Source of the DNA: Chromohalobacter sp. 11-W | GTDB lineage: Bacteria > Pseudomonadota > Gammaproteobacteria > Pseudomonadales > Halomonadaceae | Assembly (NCBI RefSeq): GCF_029889905.1 | Contig: NZ_JARANZ010000003.1 | Location: 62,001 to 126,000, forward strand | Direction of reading: 5' to 3' | DNA length: 64,000 bases | Shown: positions 41,112-49,392 of the stretch, piece after piece | Position numbering within the stretch: position 1 is the first letter of the stretch | Layout of the letters: every line of letters starts with the position of its first letter | Translations under genes and position numbers: made by a program | Notes under the pieces: generated by a model | The model's input: the letters and a program-made list of their open reading frames with translations, nothing else | Databases searched by the model: none | What the model was told of the DNA's origin: nothing

Positions 41112-41189
41112 GACGAACCTCCTGGCGTAAAGGGAGCCGCCGACGCGGGTGGCCGCTTAGTGGCTCCGCGCGTCGGCGAGCGAGTAACA

Positions 41190-41390
41190 TCAGCCGCCGC
41201 CGATGGCATGCACGATTTCCACACGGTCGCCCGGGGACAGGCGCGTCTCGGCATGCTGGCTGCGCGGCACGATTTCCTCGTTGACTTCGACGGCGATGCG
41301 GCGCCCGGTCAGTGCAAGCTGATCGATCAACTCACTGATCGTCAGCTGGGACGCGAGCTCGCGATGATCGCCGTTGAGCTGAATGTGCAT
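41190..41390 (-). CDS. thiS: ThiS sulphur-carrier protein
   Basis: Ubiquitin-fold sulphur carrier for thiazole synthesis. It has 66 residues, starts MHIQLNGDHRELA and ends VEIVHAIGGG, providing the C-terminal Gly-Gly that is thiocarboxylated. The ATG directly follows a perfect 11-bp inverted repeat whose 3' arm includes the only visible Shine-Dalgarno-like GAGAGG. Paired with thiG. Confidence 0.94.
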   Translation of the reverse strand: MHIQLNGDHRELASQLTISELIDQLALTGRRIAVEVNEEIVPRSQHAETRLSPGDRVEIVHAIGGG

Positions 41391-41424
41391 GGCGGCCTCT
41401 CACGTTAGGTGGGGAGAGGCCGCC
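41391..41424 (-). promoter_or_regulatory. Perfect 11-bp stem-loop covering the thiS ribosome-binding site
   Basis: 41391-41401 (GGCGGCCTCTC) is exactly complementary to 41414-41424, with a 12-base loop. On the minus strand the second arm reads GAGAGGCCGCC and is followed at once by the thiS ATG, so the stem hides the Shine-Dalgarno. TATAAT on the same strand (41425-41430) abuts the repeat and could start a shorter transcript lacking the upstream arm. Confidence 0.55.
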
Positions 41425-41446
41425 ATTATAACGCCAAATGCCGTGT

Positions 41447-42928
41447 TCAAGAATCCTTGGACGGCCATACGTCGTCATCTACCTGGTCGGGGCGCTTGAG
41501 GATCTTGGGGTCGAAGCGCGGCTCCTTGACGCCTTCGCGACGCTGGCGCTCGTAGTCCTTGAGCACACGCATGGCGATCGGCGCCAGGATCAGGATCGCG
41601 ATCAGGTTGGTGGTCGCCATCAGCCCCATGGACAGATCGGCGAAGTCCCATACGAAGGTCAGTTGCGACACCGAGCCGATCATCACCATGGCCAGCACGG
41701 CCAGGCGCAACGCTTGTACCGCGCCCTTGGCATGGCGCTTGAACATGTACTCGATATTGACCGTGGCGAACGAGAAGTTGGCGATGATCGAGGTGAAGGC
41801 GAACAGCAGAATCGCCACGGCGATGAAGACTTCACCGAAGCCGCCGAAGTGATCCGCCATCGCATCCTGGGTGAGCTGGATGCCGACGATGTCCTGTCCC
41901 GGCGAATTGGCCATCAACTTCTCGTAGACGCCGGAAAGCAGGATCACCACCGCCGTGCAGCTGCAGATGACCAGGGTATCGACGAACACGCCGAACGACT
42001 GCACCAAGCCCTGCGCGGCAGGATGCTTGACGTTGGCCTGGGCCGCCGCATTAGGCGCCGAGCCCATGCCGGCCTCGTTGGAAAACAGGCCACGCTTGAT
42101 GCCGTTCTCCATCGCCGTCTTGATGGCATAGCCGGCCGCGCCGCCCACTGCGGGCCCATAGCCGAAGGCACTCTTGACGATCAGCGCCAGCATATCCGGC
42201 ACTGCGGTGATGTTGAGCGCCAGCACCACCAGCGCCACCAGCAAGTAGGCGATGGCCATGATCGGCACGATCTTCTCCGCCGTGCGCGCGATGGACTTGA
42301 GCCCGCCATAGATGACCACGGCCACGACACCGACCAAAATCAAACCGGTGACCCAATTGGGCATGCCGAAAGCCTGGTTCATGCCCTGGGCGATGGTGTT
42401 GGCCTGGGCGCCGTTAAACGCCAGACCATAGGCCACCAGCAGAAAGAAGGCGAACAGCAGACTCATCCAACGCCAGCCGAGCGTGCGCTCGATATAGTAG
42501 GCGGGACCGCCGCGGTACACACCGTCTTCGTGGCGCTTCTTGTAGACCTGCGCCAGGGTCGACTCGACGAACGAGGTGGCGAACCCGACCAACGCGGTGA
42601 TCCACATCCAGAAGATCGCCCCCGGGCCGCCGATCCACAACGCGATGGCCACACCAGCCAAGTTCCCGGTGCCCACGCGCGCCGCCAGCGACGTGGCAAA
42701 TGCCTGGAACCCGCTGACGCCTTCGCCCGCGCCACGGCTATTGAAAGTCACGCGCGCCATGTGACCGAACAGCCGAAACTGCATGCCACGCGTCAGCACG
42801 GTGAACAACACCCCCGCGCCTAACAAGAGATAAACGAGAATATACGACCAGATGAAATCGCTGACAGGGGTCATCACCGCGTAGATAGCATCGTGCAGCG
42901 GTGCGACGAGACTGGCGAGAGAGTCCAT
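41447..42928 (-). CDS. Sodium:alanine/glycine symporter (AGCS family)
   Basis: Sodium-coupled amino-acid importer of the AGCS family, 493 residues and about 11 helices. Signature stretches are GMQFRLFGHMARV, ALSLAARVGTGNLAGVA-type sequence (here ATSLAARVGTGNLAGVAIAL), GGPGAIFWMWITALVGFATSF, YRGGPAYYIERTLG and NGIKRGLFSNEAGMGSAPNAAA. The C-terminal tail is charged. It lies upstream of thiS on the same strand, but its promoter is separate. Confidence 0.93.
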   Translation of the reverse strand: MDSLASLVAPLHDAIYAVMTPVSDFIWSYILVYLLLGAGVLFTVLTRGMQFRLFGHMARVTFNSRGAGEGVSGFQAFATSLAARVGTGNLAGVAIALWIGGPGAIFWMWITALVGFATSFVESTLAQVYKKRHEDGVYRGGPAYYIERTLGWRWMSLLFAFFLLVAYGLAFNGAQANTIAQGMNQAFGMPNWVTGLILVGVVAVVIYGGLKSIARTAEKIVPIMAIAYLLVALVVLALNITAVPDMLALIVKSAFGYGPAVGGAAGYAIKTAMENGIKRGLFSNEAGMGSAPNAAAQANVKHPAAQGLVQSFGVFVDTLVICSCTAVVILLSGVYEKLMANSPGQDIVGIQLTQDAMADHFGGFGEVFIAVAILLFAFTSIIANFSFATVNIEYMFKRHAKGAVQALRLAVLAMVMIGSVSQLTFVWDFADLSMGLMATTNLIAILILAPIAMRVLKDYERQRREGVKEPRFDPKILKRPDQVDDDVWPSKDS

Positions 42929-43109
42929 GGATTAATGCTCCATTATGATTCTTGAGATCGGCAAGGCCGCGACGATACGCCATCCCGAGAGGCTTGTCAT
43001 GGCGTAAGCGACGCCATAGGGTAAGCGCCAGCGCGGCGATACCGGGCCCCGGGATGACATTCCGGCGCTCACTCACCGTTTCAGCGTAGTCAGTGATAAA
43101 GGATGAGAC

Positions 43110-43493
43110 ATGCACAACTGTCGTGGCTGGATACTCGTCGCCTTGAGCGGCTTCGTGGTCGTGGTGGCGGGCGCGTTCGGCGCCCACGCGCTGGGCGGCA
43201 CGCTCTCGCCCACACGACTCGACGCCTTCGACACCGGCGTGCGTTACCAAGCCTGGCACACCCTGGCCGCCATGGCGGTACTCATCTGGCGGGTACAGCA
43301 ACCGCTGAAAGGGCAGCGGGCAGCGCTCTGGCTATGGAGCATGGGGATGGCGGCGTTTTCCGGCTCGCTGTATCTACTGGCCCTGACCGGCGCCCATTGG
43401 CTGGGGCCCATCACGCCGCTCGGCGGACTGTTGCTGATGGCCGGCTGGCTGACGTTGGCGGTATGCGCCTGGCGTCAGCGCCTCGCTGATTGA
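43110..43493 (+). CDS. DUF423 family membrane protein
   Basis: A small four-helix inner-membrane protein of 127 residues. The GAFGAHAL motif near residues 21-29 and DAFDTGVRYQAWHTLAAM near residue 45 define the DUF423 (YgdD-like) family. Its function is unknown. The C-terminal TGAHWLGPITPLGGLLLMAGWL is also typical. It converges on the thioesterase gene, with 7 bp between the stops. Confidence 0.9.
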   Translation: MHNCRGWILVALSGFVVVVAGAFGAHALGGTLSPTRLDAFDTGVRYQAWHTLAAMAVLIWRVQQPLKGQRAALWLWSMGMAAFSGSLYLLALTGAHWLGPITPLGGLLLMAGWLTLAVCAWRQRLAD

Positions 43494-43500
43494 GCCGACG

Positions 43501-43920
43501 TCAGTCGTCGTCATGCTCGGGTAGCGCATAGGTCGCGGTGACGGTTGCCACCGGTTCCTCGTCGCCAGCGGGGAACAAACGCACTTCGCCTACCGCCAGG
43601 CGCTCGCCCAGCTTGACGACGTGCGCATTGGCGATGAGATCGCGGTCGCCGCGCGCGCGGCGCAGGAAGTGGCAGTTGAAGTCCGTGGTCACCGCCATCG
43701 GCTCCGGGCCGATCTGGGCCAGAATCGCCACGTACAGGCAAACATCCGCCAGCCCCATCAGCGTGGGCCCCGAGACACAACCACCGGGGCGCAAATGTTC
43801 ATCCTCGATGGCCAAGCTCATGGTCGCGCGCATTTCGCCCACGCCTTCGATGGTGCCTTGTCGCTGTGGAAAGACCTCGTCGAGGAACTCCTCTATGGCG
43901 GCGGCGGTCATCACGGTCAT
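43501..43920 (-). CDS. PaaI-like hotdog-fold thioesterase
   Basis: A 139-residue acyl-CoA thioesterase-like protein. The hotdog core has LRPGGCVSGPTLMGLADVCLYVAIL, with the acidic residue of the catalytic helix, then AVTTDFNCHFLRRARGDRDLIANAHVVKLGERLAVGEVRLF. The start at 43920 (MTVMTAAAIEEF) has GGGGAG upstream; a longer opening to 43998 is not needed. The substrate is unknown. Confidence 0.88.
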   Translation of the reverse strand: MTVMTAAAIEEFLDEVFPQRQGTIEGVGEMRATMSLAIEDEHLRPGGCVSGPTLMGLADVCLYVAILAQIGPEPMAVTTDFNCHFLRRARGDRDLIANAHVVKLGERLAVGEVRLFPAGDEEPVATVTATYALPEHDDD

Positions 43921-44104
43921 GGCAAATTCTCCCCTGGCAATGGTGCTCGAGACGGCAGCGCAGTGATCAAGGTAGCGCAACATCATCCGAACACACACTA
44001 CCGTGCGCCCCTCACCGGCTCACCGTCCCCCCAAGACGTATTTGCGCCAAAGCTCATGCACTTCCAAAACACCATCTGACATTACCCTGAATCCGCCGGA
44101 GGGC

Positions 44105-44869
44105 TTATAAGATTAACCTGACGCCCGCAACTACGCCGGTATCTTCGGTCCTGTCCCCACCTGCACGGGAAAAATCCGCAGTATCGCCATACTCTTTTTC
44201 CCAGTAAGCGCCCACGTAAGGCGCGACGCGGCGGGTCACCTCATAACCCAAACGCATGCCGACACGCACGGAGTTTAGCCCTTCGCCAACGCCAAATTCT
44301 TTGACTTCATTGGCGGCCATGGCGATTTCCGTGCGTGGCTGTACATAGAGTCGCTGAGTAAGTCGAAAGTCATATTCTCCCTCGAAACTAGCAGATACAT
44401 CTCCTTCGTCACTCACTTGCAAGGCTACATCGGTCTCAATTTCATATGGCATAACCCCTTGCAACCCAACGACACCGTAGGTTCGCTCTTCATGATCATC
44501 AGAGAACACACCCCCTTGGTAACCCACGCCACCCTGCAGCTCCCAAAAATCGGCAATCAACCGGCTATAGAGTAGCTCCAGGGACTCAAACTCGGCGTCT
44601 TCACCGTCTCCCTGAATATTTTCACCTTCCGATTTTACGTACATACGGTTAACGTCGCTGCCGTACCACCCCTGGAAGTCCCATACCATGGCATCCTTAC
44701 CATTCTCCGGAATACTATATTCAAGCCGATCAAATTGTGCCGTGCCTTGATTATGCTCCACGATAGGGGATGGCCAGCCATCAGGAGCATCGTAACCATC
44801 ATCAGCTTTAGCCAAGGAAGCAAAGATGAATGCCGCACTCACACCCACGAGGTAAAGTTTTATCTTCAT
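44105..44869 (-). CDS. copB: Outer-membrane copper-resistance protein CopB
   Basis: CopB family beta-barrel protein of 254 residues with a signal peptide (about 1-22). The family blocks WDFQGWYGSDVNRMYVKSEGE, LELLYSRLIADFWELQGGVGYQ and RVGMRLGYEVTRRVAPYVGAYWEKEYGDTADFSR are present. The Met/His-rich segment found at the N-terminus of many CopB proteins is absent, so this is a short form. It starts 9 bp after copA, with GAGGAGG as ribosome-binding site, and is the last gene of the copI-copA-copB series. Confidence 0.92.
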   Translation of the reverse strand: MKIKLYLVGVSAAFIFASLAKADDGYDAPDGWPSPIVEHNQGTAQFDRLEYSIPENGKDAMVWDFQGWYGSDVNRMYVKSEGENIQGDGEDAEFESLELLYSRLIADFWELQGGVGYQGGVFSDDHEERTYGVVGLQGVMPYEIETDVALQVSDEGDVSASFEGEYDFRLTQRLYVQPRTEIAMAANEVKEFGVGEGLNSVRVGMRLGYEVTRRVAPYVGAYWEKEYGDTADFSRAGGDRTEDTGVVAGVRLIL

Positions 44870-44878
44870 ACTGCCTCC

Positions 44879-46675
44879 TCAAGAAACCTGAACAACGCGG
44901 AACATGCCAGCTTCCATGTGGTAAAGAAGGTGACAGTGAAAAGCCCAGCTTCCTTCCGCATCTGCCGTGATAAGCGCGGAGACCCGCTCACCGGGCTTCA
45001 CGTTCAGGGTATGCTTGCGTGGAATTAACTCACCCTGGCCGTTTTCCAGCTCCATCCACATACCGTGAAGATGAATGGGGTGCTCCATCATGGTGTCATT
45101 GATCAAGATCAGGCGCAGACGCTCATCCTTTTCAAAGTGGATAGGGCCTGAGACTTCGCTGAATTTCTTGCCATCGAACGACCACATGTAGCGTTCCATG
45201 TTGCCGGTCAAATGCAGCTCCAGCTCGCGGCCGGGGCCGCGCCGGTCAGGCCATGGGGTGAAGGCTTTCAGGTCGCGGTAGACCAGCATACGGCGCTCGT
45301 CGGGGTCGATGCCGATGCCTGCCTCGCCATAGCGTGAGCCCGGCTGGGCCTCACCGGCCACAAGCATGCCATTCTCGCGCGTCTTGGCTTTTTCTTTCGC
45401 CATGCCGTCGCCGCTGCCGTGGTCCATGCCCTCCATGTCTCCGCCGGACATATTGGAGTGGTCCATGCCCTCCATGTCATCTCTGGACATGCCGGAATGA
45501 TCCATTCCTTTCATGCCCACCATTGCGCCAGCTGCCATCCCTTCCATCCCGCGGTCGGCAATTTGGCGGCGCTTGGGGATTTCAGCCTGCATGCCATCAC
45601 GTGGGGCCAGGGTGGCACGGGCGTAGCCGCTGCGATCCATTGATTCAGCAAAGATCGTATAAGCTTGATCGTCTTCGGGGGAGACCAGCACGTCGTAGGT
45701 CTCGGCCACACCAATGCGGAATTCGTCCACAGGCACGGGTTGCACTGGCTGGCCATCGGCGGCTACCACGGTCATTTTCAGGCCGGGAATGCGCACATCG
45801 AAATACGACATCGCCGAACCGTTAATCACTCGAAGGCGCACGCGCTCACCCGCCTTGAACAACGCCGTCCAGTTCTCCTCGGGGGCGCGGCCATTTAGCA
45901 GGTAAGTGTAAGTGCTGCCAGTCACATCGGCGATATCCCGCGAACTCATGCGCATTTTTGACCACATTCGGCGCATTTCCACCGTGTCTGAAAAGCCTTC
46001 ACGTCGAACATCGGCAAAGAAATCAGCCATCGTGCGCTCTTGGAAGTTGTAATAGCCTTCCATGGTTTTCAAATTACGAAATACCGACGCAGGATTTTCG
46101 AAAGTCCAGTCAGTCAAAAGCAGCACATGCTCGCGGTCATAGCGGAAGGGTTCACGCTCGGCGGCATCAACAATCAGCGGCCCCACATGCCCCACCTGTT
46201 CCTGAAGGCCCGAGTGGCTGTGATACCAATAGGTGCCGTTCTGGCGTACGGGAAAGCGGTAGGTAAAGGTCTCGCCTGGCTCAATACCGGCAAAACTGAC
46301 GCCCGGCACGCCGTCCATGCCGGAAGGAAGAATCAAACCGTGCCAGTGGATTGAGGTGGGTTCGTCGAGCAGGTTGGTGACGCGTAATACGGCGTCCTGG
46401 CCTTCCTTAAGGCGGATCAGCGGGCCGGGGCTGCTGCCGTTAATACTAAAGGGGCGAGCCTCTTTGCCGTCAATCGGAATGGACTCACGGCGAATGGCTA
46501 ATGCCACCTCTGGCCCTTCTTCAACGCCTTTGGAATAGACGTTTGTGCGCCCCCAGGGATTGGCCCAGGCAGGACTCATGCCCATAGCGGCTGCGGAGCC
46601 CAGCCCAAGCGCAGCCCCCCCTTTCAATATCTGGCGGCGCGAGAAGGGGCGCGATACAACAGGTGAGCGTGCCAT
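44879..46675 (-). CDS. copA: Periplasmic multicopper oxidase CopA
   Basis: Copper-resistance oxidase of 598 residues with a twin-arginine signal (FSRRQILKG, cleavage near AWA-NP). Copper-ligand motifs are HWHG (SIHWHGLILPSGMDG), TYWYHSHSG, HPIHLHGM and the C-terminal FHCHLLYHMEAGM, covering types 1, 2 and 3 copper. A Met-rich insert (GMEGM...GMKGMDHSGM...MEGMDH) at about residues 375-425 probably binds Cu(I). The ATG at 46675 follows GGGAG; the ORF also opens at a TTG two codons earlier. An operator-like repeat lies just upstream. Confidence 0.95.
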   Translation of the reverse strand: MARSPVVSRPFSRRQILKGGAALGLGSAAAMGMSPAWANPWGRTNVYSKGVEEGPEVALAIRRESIPIDGKEARPFSINGSSPGPLIRLKEGQDAVLRVTNLLDEPTSIHWHGLILPSGMDGVPGVSFAGIEPGETFTYRFPVRQNGTYWYHSHSGLQEQVGHVGPLIVDAAEREPFRYDREHVLLLTDWTFENPASVFRNLKTMEGYYNFQERTMADFFADVRREGFSDTVEMRRMWSKMRMSSRDIADVTGSTYTYLLNGRAPEENWTALFKAGERVRLRVINGSAMSYFDVRIPGLKMTVVAADGQPVQPVPVDEFRIGVAETYDVLVSPEDDQAYTIFAESMDRSGYARATLAPRDGMQAEIPKRRQIADRGMEGMAAGAMVGMKGMDHSGMSRDDMEGMDHSNMSGGDMEGMDHGSGDGMAKEKAKTRENGMLVAGEAQPGSRYGEAGIGIDPDERRMLVYRDLKAFTPWPDRRGPGRELELHLTGNMERYMWSFDGKKFSEVSGPIHFEKDERLRLILINDTMMEHPIHLHGMWMELENGQGELIPRKHTLNVKPGERVSALITADAEGSWAFHCHLLYHMEAGMFRVVQVS

Positions 46676-46721
46676 GTACAACTCCCGTTAGGTTTTACAT
46701 GGCCCTATCCTGCCAGAACAA

Positions 46722-46738
46722 GCTGAATCAAAACTGAA
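46722..46738 (-). promoter_or_regulatory. Direct-repeat operator upstream of copA
   Basis: On the minus strand: TTCAGT, five bases, TTCAGC, an 11-bp-spaced direct repeat in the 64-bp copS-copA gap. The same TTCAG-N6-TTCAG arrangement is present upstream of copI (49263-49279). OmpR/PhoP-type regulators bind 11-bp-phased direct repeats, so the adjacent response regulator is the obvious candidate; this is inference. No strong -10 is visible, only GATAGG about 13 bases downstream. Confidence 0.55.
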
Positions 46739-46745
46739 CGAACTG

Positions 46746-48077
46746 TTACCTCGCCCCCTCTGCCAAGGTCAGCGTCACCTTAGCGCGCAACCCACCAAGT
46801 GAGCTATGGGAAAATTGTGCGTATCCAGCATAGCGCGCAGCTAGCTGAGTCAAGATGGACAACCCCAAGCCATACCCCGGATGGCGCTCGTCCAAACGCT
46901 TGCCCCGCTCGCCCAACCTAGGCAAATCGCTTTCCACCACACCAGGGCCATCATCATCGACGGTTATCACTAGCATTTCTGTTAATAACCTTATATCACA
47001 GCAAATATAGTATTTCGCCCATTTACCTCCATTATCTAATAATATACCGAGCATTTCCGAAAAGTCGTGGGGCTCTATGGGTATCTGATCCCGGTCAACA
47101 TTAGAATACGTTATTTGGAACTCTTTTTCCGGGTAAAGACCACGAAACATATCTATAAGGCGAGGACTATCGTTCATTAAATGAGTCACCCTCCCCATAT
47201 TGGGACCCGCGATTCGAGAGCGGCGCAGCTCAGCATCAAGCTGAGCATTAATACTTTCTATCCTTACGAGCAACTTGAGGCGTCGATCATCATCAATTGG
47301 CCGATTCCCACGAAGCACCTGTGTCACGGCAGCCAATGGCGTCTTCAACGCGTGAGAAAGATTCGCCGCCGACTCACGCGAGTGCTGTAAGCGTGAATCT
47401 ATATCATCCATGAAACGGTTGAGCTGCTCGACGAGGACATTCAATTCGGAAGGTACCAATACTGAGAACCGCCGACGCTGCCCCGCTTGTAGTGCATCAA
47501 GTTGTTCGCGTAGTTCCCTCAATGGCTTCAAGCCACGATTGACTGCCAACATGTTAAGCACTATCAATACTATTAACAAGGCTCCTGCGACCGCCCCCAC
47601 CCACCAATGCAAGGTTGCAAGCCCAGCCTCCACTTGTGAAAAGTCTTCCCCAATAAGCAAAACACCGTTACTATCTTCCCAGCTAAAATGGCGACGATAG
47701 ACCAGTAAGTGGCGCCCCCCTTCTTCTACTTCTACCAAGGAATCACGGTCACTTGCGAGCAGTGGAGAAAGTCTTGTCTGCCACTTCGGATCCGAGGCAC
47801 TAACACTATCGCCAATAGACAGCACATACAGGTGGTGAAAAACCTGATAACTTTTGCTCACAGACTGTAATGACTCAGGGACCAGGGAACGTTCTTCACC
47901 CAACTGAGAAACAGCATGATCGGCCTCTCTACGCAGGCGCTCACCAAGAAAGTCCTTGGCGATACTTTCCAAAAAAAAGCCGTGCATCAACCATGTCACG
48001 ACCACGACTATAAGCGCCACGCTTCCTAGCCAAGCTAGCAGGCGAAACCGCAAGCTATGCCAATCAATGCGATACAA
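46746..48077 (-). CDS. Sensor histidine kinase of the copper islet (PhoQ-like)
   Basis: Inner-membrane kinase of 443 residues. Helices at about 16-37 and 155-176 enclose a periplasmic sensor of about 115 residues. HAMP, the H-box NLSHALKTPLAAV (phospho-accepting His about 242), an N-box (LLDNGGKWAKYYICC, with Asn in an altered context) and the GPGV and GYGLGLS ATP-binding boxes follow. SHALKTPL is the PhoQ-type H-box, not the CusS type. Translation starts at TTG, 14 bases inside the regulator gene, so it is coupled. Copper sensing is inferred from context. Confidence 0.88.
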   Translation of the reverse strand: MYRIDWHSLRFRLLAWLGSVALIVVVVTWLMHGFFLESIAKDFLGERLRREADHAVSQLGEERSLVPESLQSVSKSYQVFHHLYVLSIGDSVSASDPKWQTRLSPLLASDRDSLVEVEEGGRHLLVYRRHFSWEDSNGVLLIGEDFSQVEAGLATLHWWVGAVAGALLIVLIVLNMLAVNRGLKPLRELREQLDALQAGQRRRFSVLVPSELNVLVEQLNRFMDDIDSRLQHSRESAANLSHALKTPLAAVTQVLRGNRPIDDDRRLKLLVRIESINAQLDAELRRSRIAGPNMGRVTHLMNDSPRLIDMFRGLYPEKEFQITYSNVDRDQIPIEPHDFSEMLGILLDNGGKWAKYYICCDIRLLTEMLVITVDDDGPGVVESDLPRLGERGKRLDERHPGYGLGLSILTQLAARYAGYAQFSHSSLGGLRAKVTLTLAEGAR

Positions 48078-48729
48078 ATAAGTACCCCTGGCCGCGGCGT
48101 GTTTGTATCAACGCCTTACCTAAATACCGGCGCAGCCGGGCAACATACACTTCCACCAGATTAGACTCAGCTGCATCTTGTTCAAGCGCATAAAGTTGAT
48201 CGAGCAAATGATCTTTAGAATGCACACGATCGGGATGGTGCATTAGATAACGCAACAGTCGAAATTCAGTTGCCGTTAGCGAACGCCAAGGAAGACTTTC
48301 TGTACAAACCGACTGCCCAGCCTCATCTAAGGAAACCCCGTTAACTGTCAATATTTGAGATACACTACCAGAGCGACGCCTAAGCAATGCTTTAAGTCTC
48401 GCCAATAACTCGGCCTCATGAAACGGCTTTGTCAAATAATCATCTGCGCCAGTTTCTAATCCAGACACTTTATCTTCCCAAGTATCCCTTGCCGTAAGAA
48501 CCAAAATAGGCATGTCACGATTTTGCTTATGCCAATGTGCAACCAATTCAAGCCCAGAACCATCAGGCAGCCCAATATCGACAACAGCCAGTTCATAACA
48601 TTCGGTTGCCGCAAGCGACGTGGCCGCCTTTATAGAGTCGGCCACGTCAACGAGGTAACCGTTGTCCTTCAAGCTTTCCGCCAGGCTTTCGGAAAGCAGA
48701 TCATCATCTTCGAGAAGCAACAGTCTCAT
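48064..48729 (-). CDS. OmpR/PhoP-family response regulator of the copper islet
   Basis: A 221-residue regulator. The receiver domain has acidic EDDD at residues 7-10, the phospho-acceptor Asp 51 in VVDIGLPDG, Thr in VLTARD and Lys in LTKPF. The C-terminal winged helix has LTATEFRLLRYLMHHPDRVHSKDHLLDQLY and VEVYVARLRRYLG. It lies 9 bp downstream of copI and overlaps the kinase gene. Likely targets are the direct repeats upstream of copI and copA. Confidence 0.93.
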   Translation of the reverse strand: MRLLLLEDDDLLSESLAESLKDNGYLVDVADSIKAATSLAATECYELAVVDIGLPDGSGLELVAHWHKQNRDMPILVLTARDTWEDKVSGLETGADDYLTKPFHEAELLARLKALLRRRSGSVSQILTVNGVSLDEAGQSVCTESLPWRSLTATEFRLLRYLMHHPDRVHSKDHLLDQLYALEQDAAESNLVEVYVARLRRYLGKALIQTRRGQGYLFVSH

Positions 48730-48738
48730 ATATTCACA

Positions 48739-49215
48739 TCATTTTACTGTAACATTACCATACATGCCTGACTCATAATGACCTGGGATGTTGCAGGCAT
48801 ACTCTAAGCTTTTATCACTGTCAGGAGCTGTCCAAACCAGCTCTTTGGTCTCACCGGGTTCAATGGTCACCGAAGCCATGCCATCACCACCTTCCGACAT
48901 ATGGTGTCCCCCATCGCCTTCACTCATTTCTTGCATCATATCACGATGTTCCTCTTGAGCAGACTCGTCTCCGATTGTGAACTCGTGTTCTATACTACCC
49001 GTGTTAGTGATCTCGAATTTAATGGTTTCCCCGGTAGAGGCCTCAATGTCCTCAGGATCAAACCACATGTCTCCCGCTTCCACCGTGATGGTGCGATCAA
49101 CGTCAGCGTCACTCACCTTTTCGCTATTTCCATGCCCGGCCGAGGCCCAGGAAGCCGCCGCCAGCGTACTCAACGAGATTGCCAAAAGGCTTGATACCAG
49201 ATGCTTCTTATACAT
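48739..49215 (-). CDS. copI: Periplasmic cupredoxin, CopI-like
   Basis: A 158-residue exported blue-copper protein with a signal peptide (about 1-26). The type-1 copper ligands are all visible: His 77 (SIEHEF), Cys 141, His 146 and Met 151 in ACNIPGHYESGM. Between them lies a His/Met-rich insert (EEHRDMMQEM...GGHHMSEGGDGM, about 88-112), as in CopI proteins that protect against copper in Rubrivivax and Vibrio. TAGGAG precedes the start. It is the first gene of the copI-regulator-kinase-copA-copB cluster. Confidence 0.9.
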   Translation of the reverse strand: MYKKHLVSSLLAISLSTLAAASWASAGHGNSEKVSDADVDRTITVEAGDMWFDPEDIEASTGETIKFEITNTGSIEHEFTIGDESAQEEHRDMMQEMSEGDGGHHMSEGGDGMASVTIEPGETKELVWTAPDSDKSLEYACNIPGHYESGMYGNVTVK

Positions 49216-49247
49216 CAGTGTTCTCCTACAAAAGTGGATGTCTACCC

Positions 49248-49279
49248 TTTATAGAGGCACAACCTGAAATGATCCTGAA
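49248..49279 (-). promoter_or_regulatory. copI promoter with direct-repeat operator
   Basis: On the minus strand: TTCAGG, five bases, TTCAGG (49263-49279, an exact 6-bp direct repeat with 11-bp phasing), then nine bases, then TATAAA as -10 (49248-49253). The repeat occupies the -35 region, as expected for an activator-dependent OmpR/PhoP-type promoter. The same motif recurs upstream of copA. Confidence 0.6.
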
Positions 49280-49327
49280 TACATCTACTTAGTTTGCTAA
49301 CAAACAAGCCATGATCATTTCTACAGC

Positions 49328-49359
49328 TTGACCTTTGGGCTACACAAAGGCTGTACTCT
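49328..49359 (+). promoter_or_regulatory. MerR/CueR-type promoter driving the copG side
   Basis: TTGACC (-35, 49328-49333) and TACTCT (-10, 49354-49359) are separated by 20 bp, longer than normal, as in MerR-family promoters. Within lies the dyad CCTTTG-N7-CAAAGG (49332-49350), in exactly the register of the E. coli CueR operator at copA (TTGA-CCTT-N11-AAGG). No cueR gene is in the window, so the regulator would act in trans. Confidence 0.65.
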
Positions 49360-49392
49360 TTACCTTAGGATAGCACTGCCAAGAGGATTTTC

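Noticed and set aside
41438-42823. 461-codon frame opposite the AGCS symporter gene
   Set aside because: Antisense of a membrane protein gene; rich in His, Gln and Arg from reversed hydrophobic codons, typical of shadow frames.
43921-44104. Insertion junction or direct repeat at the left edge of the copper islet
   Set aside because: I compared this gap with 51075-51301 and found only short chance matches around GCGCCAAA / CTCGCCAAA, not a convincing target-site duplication.
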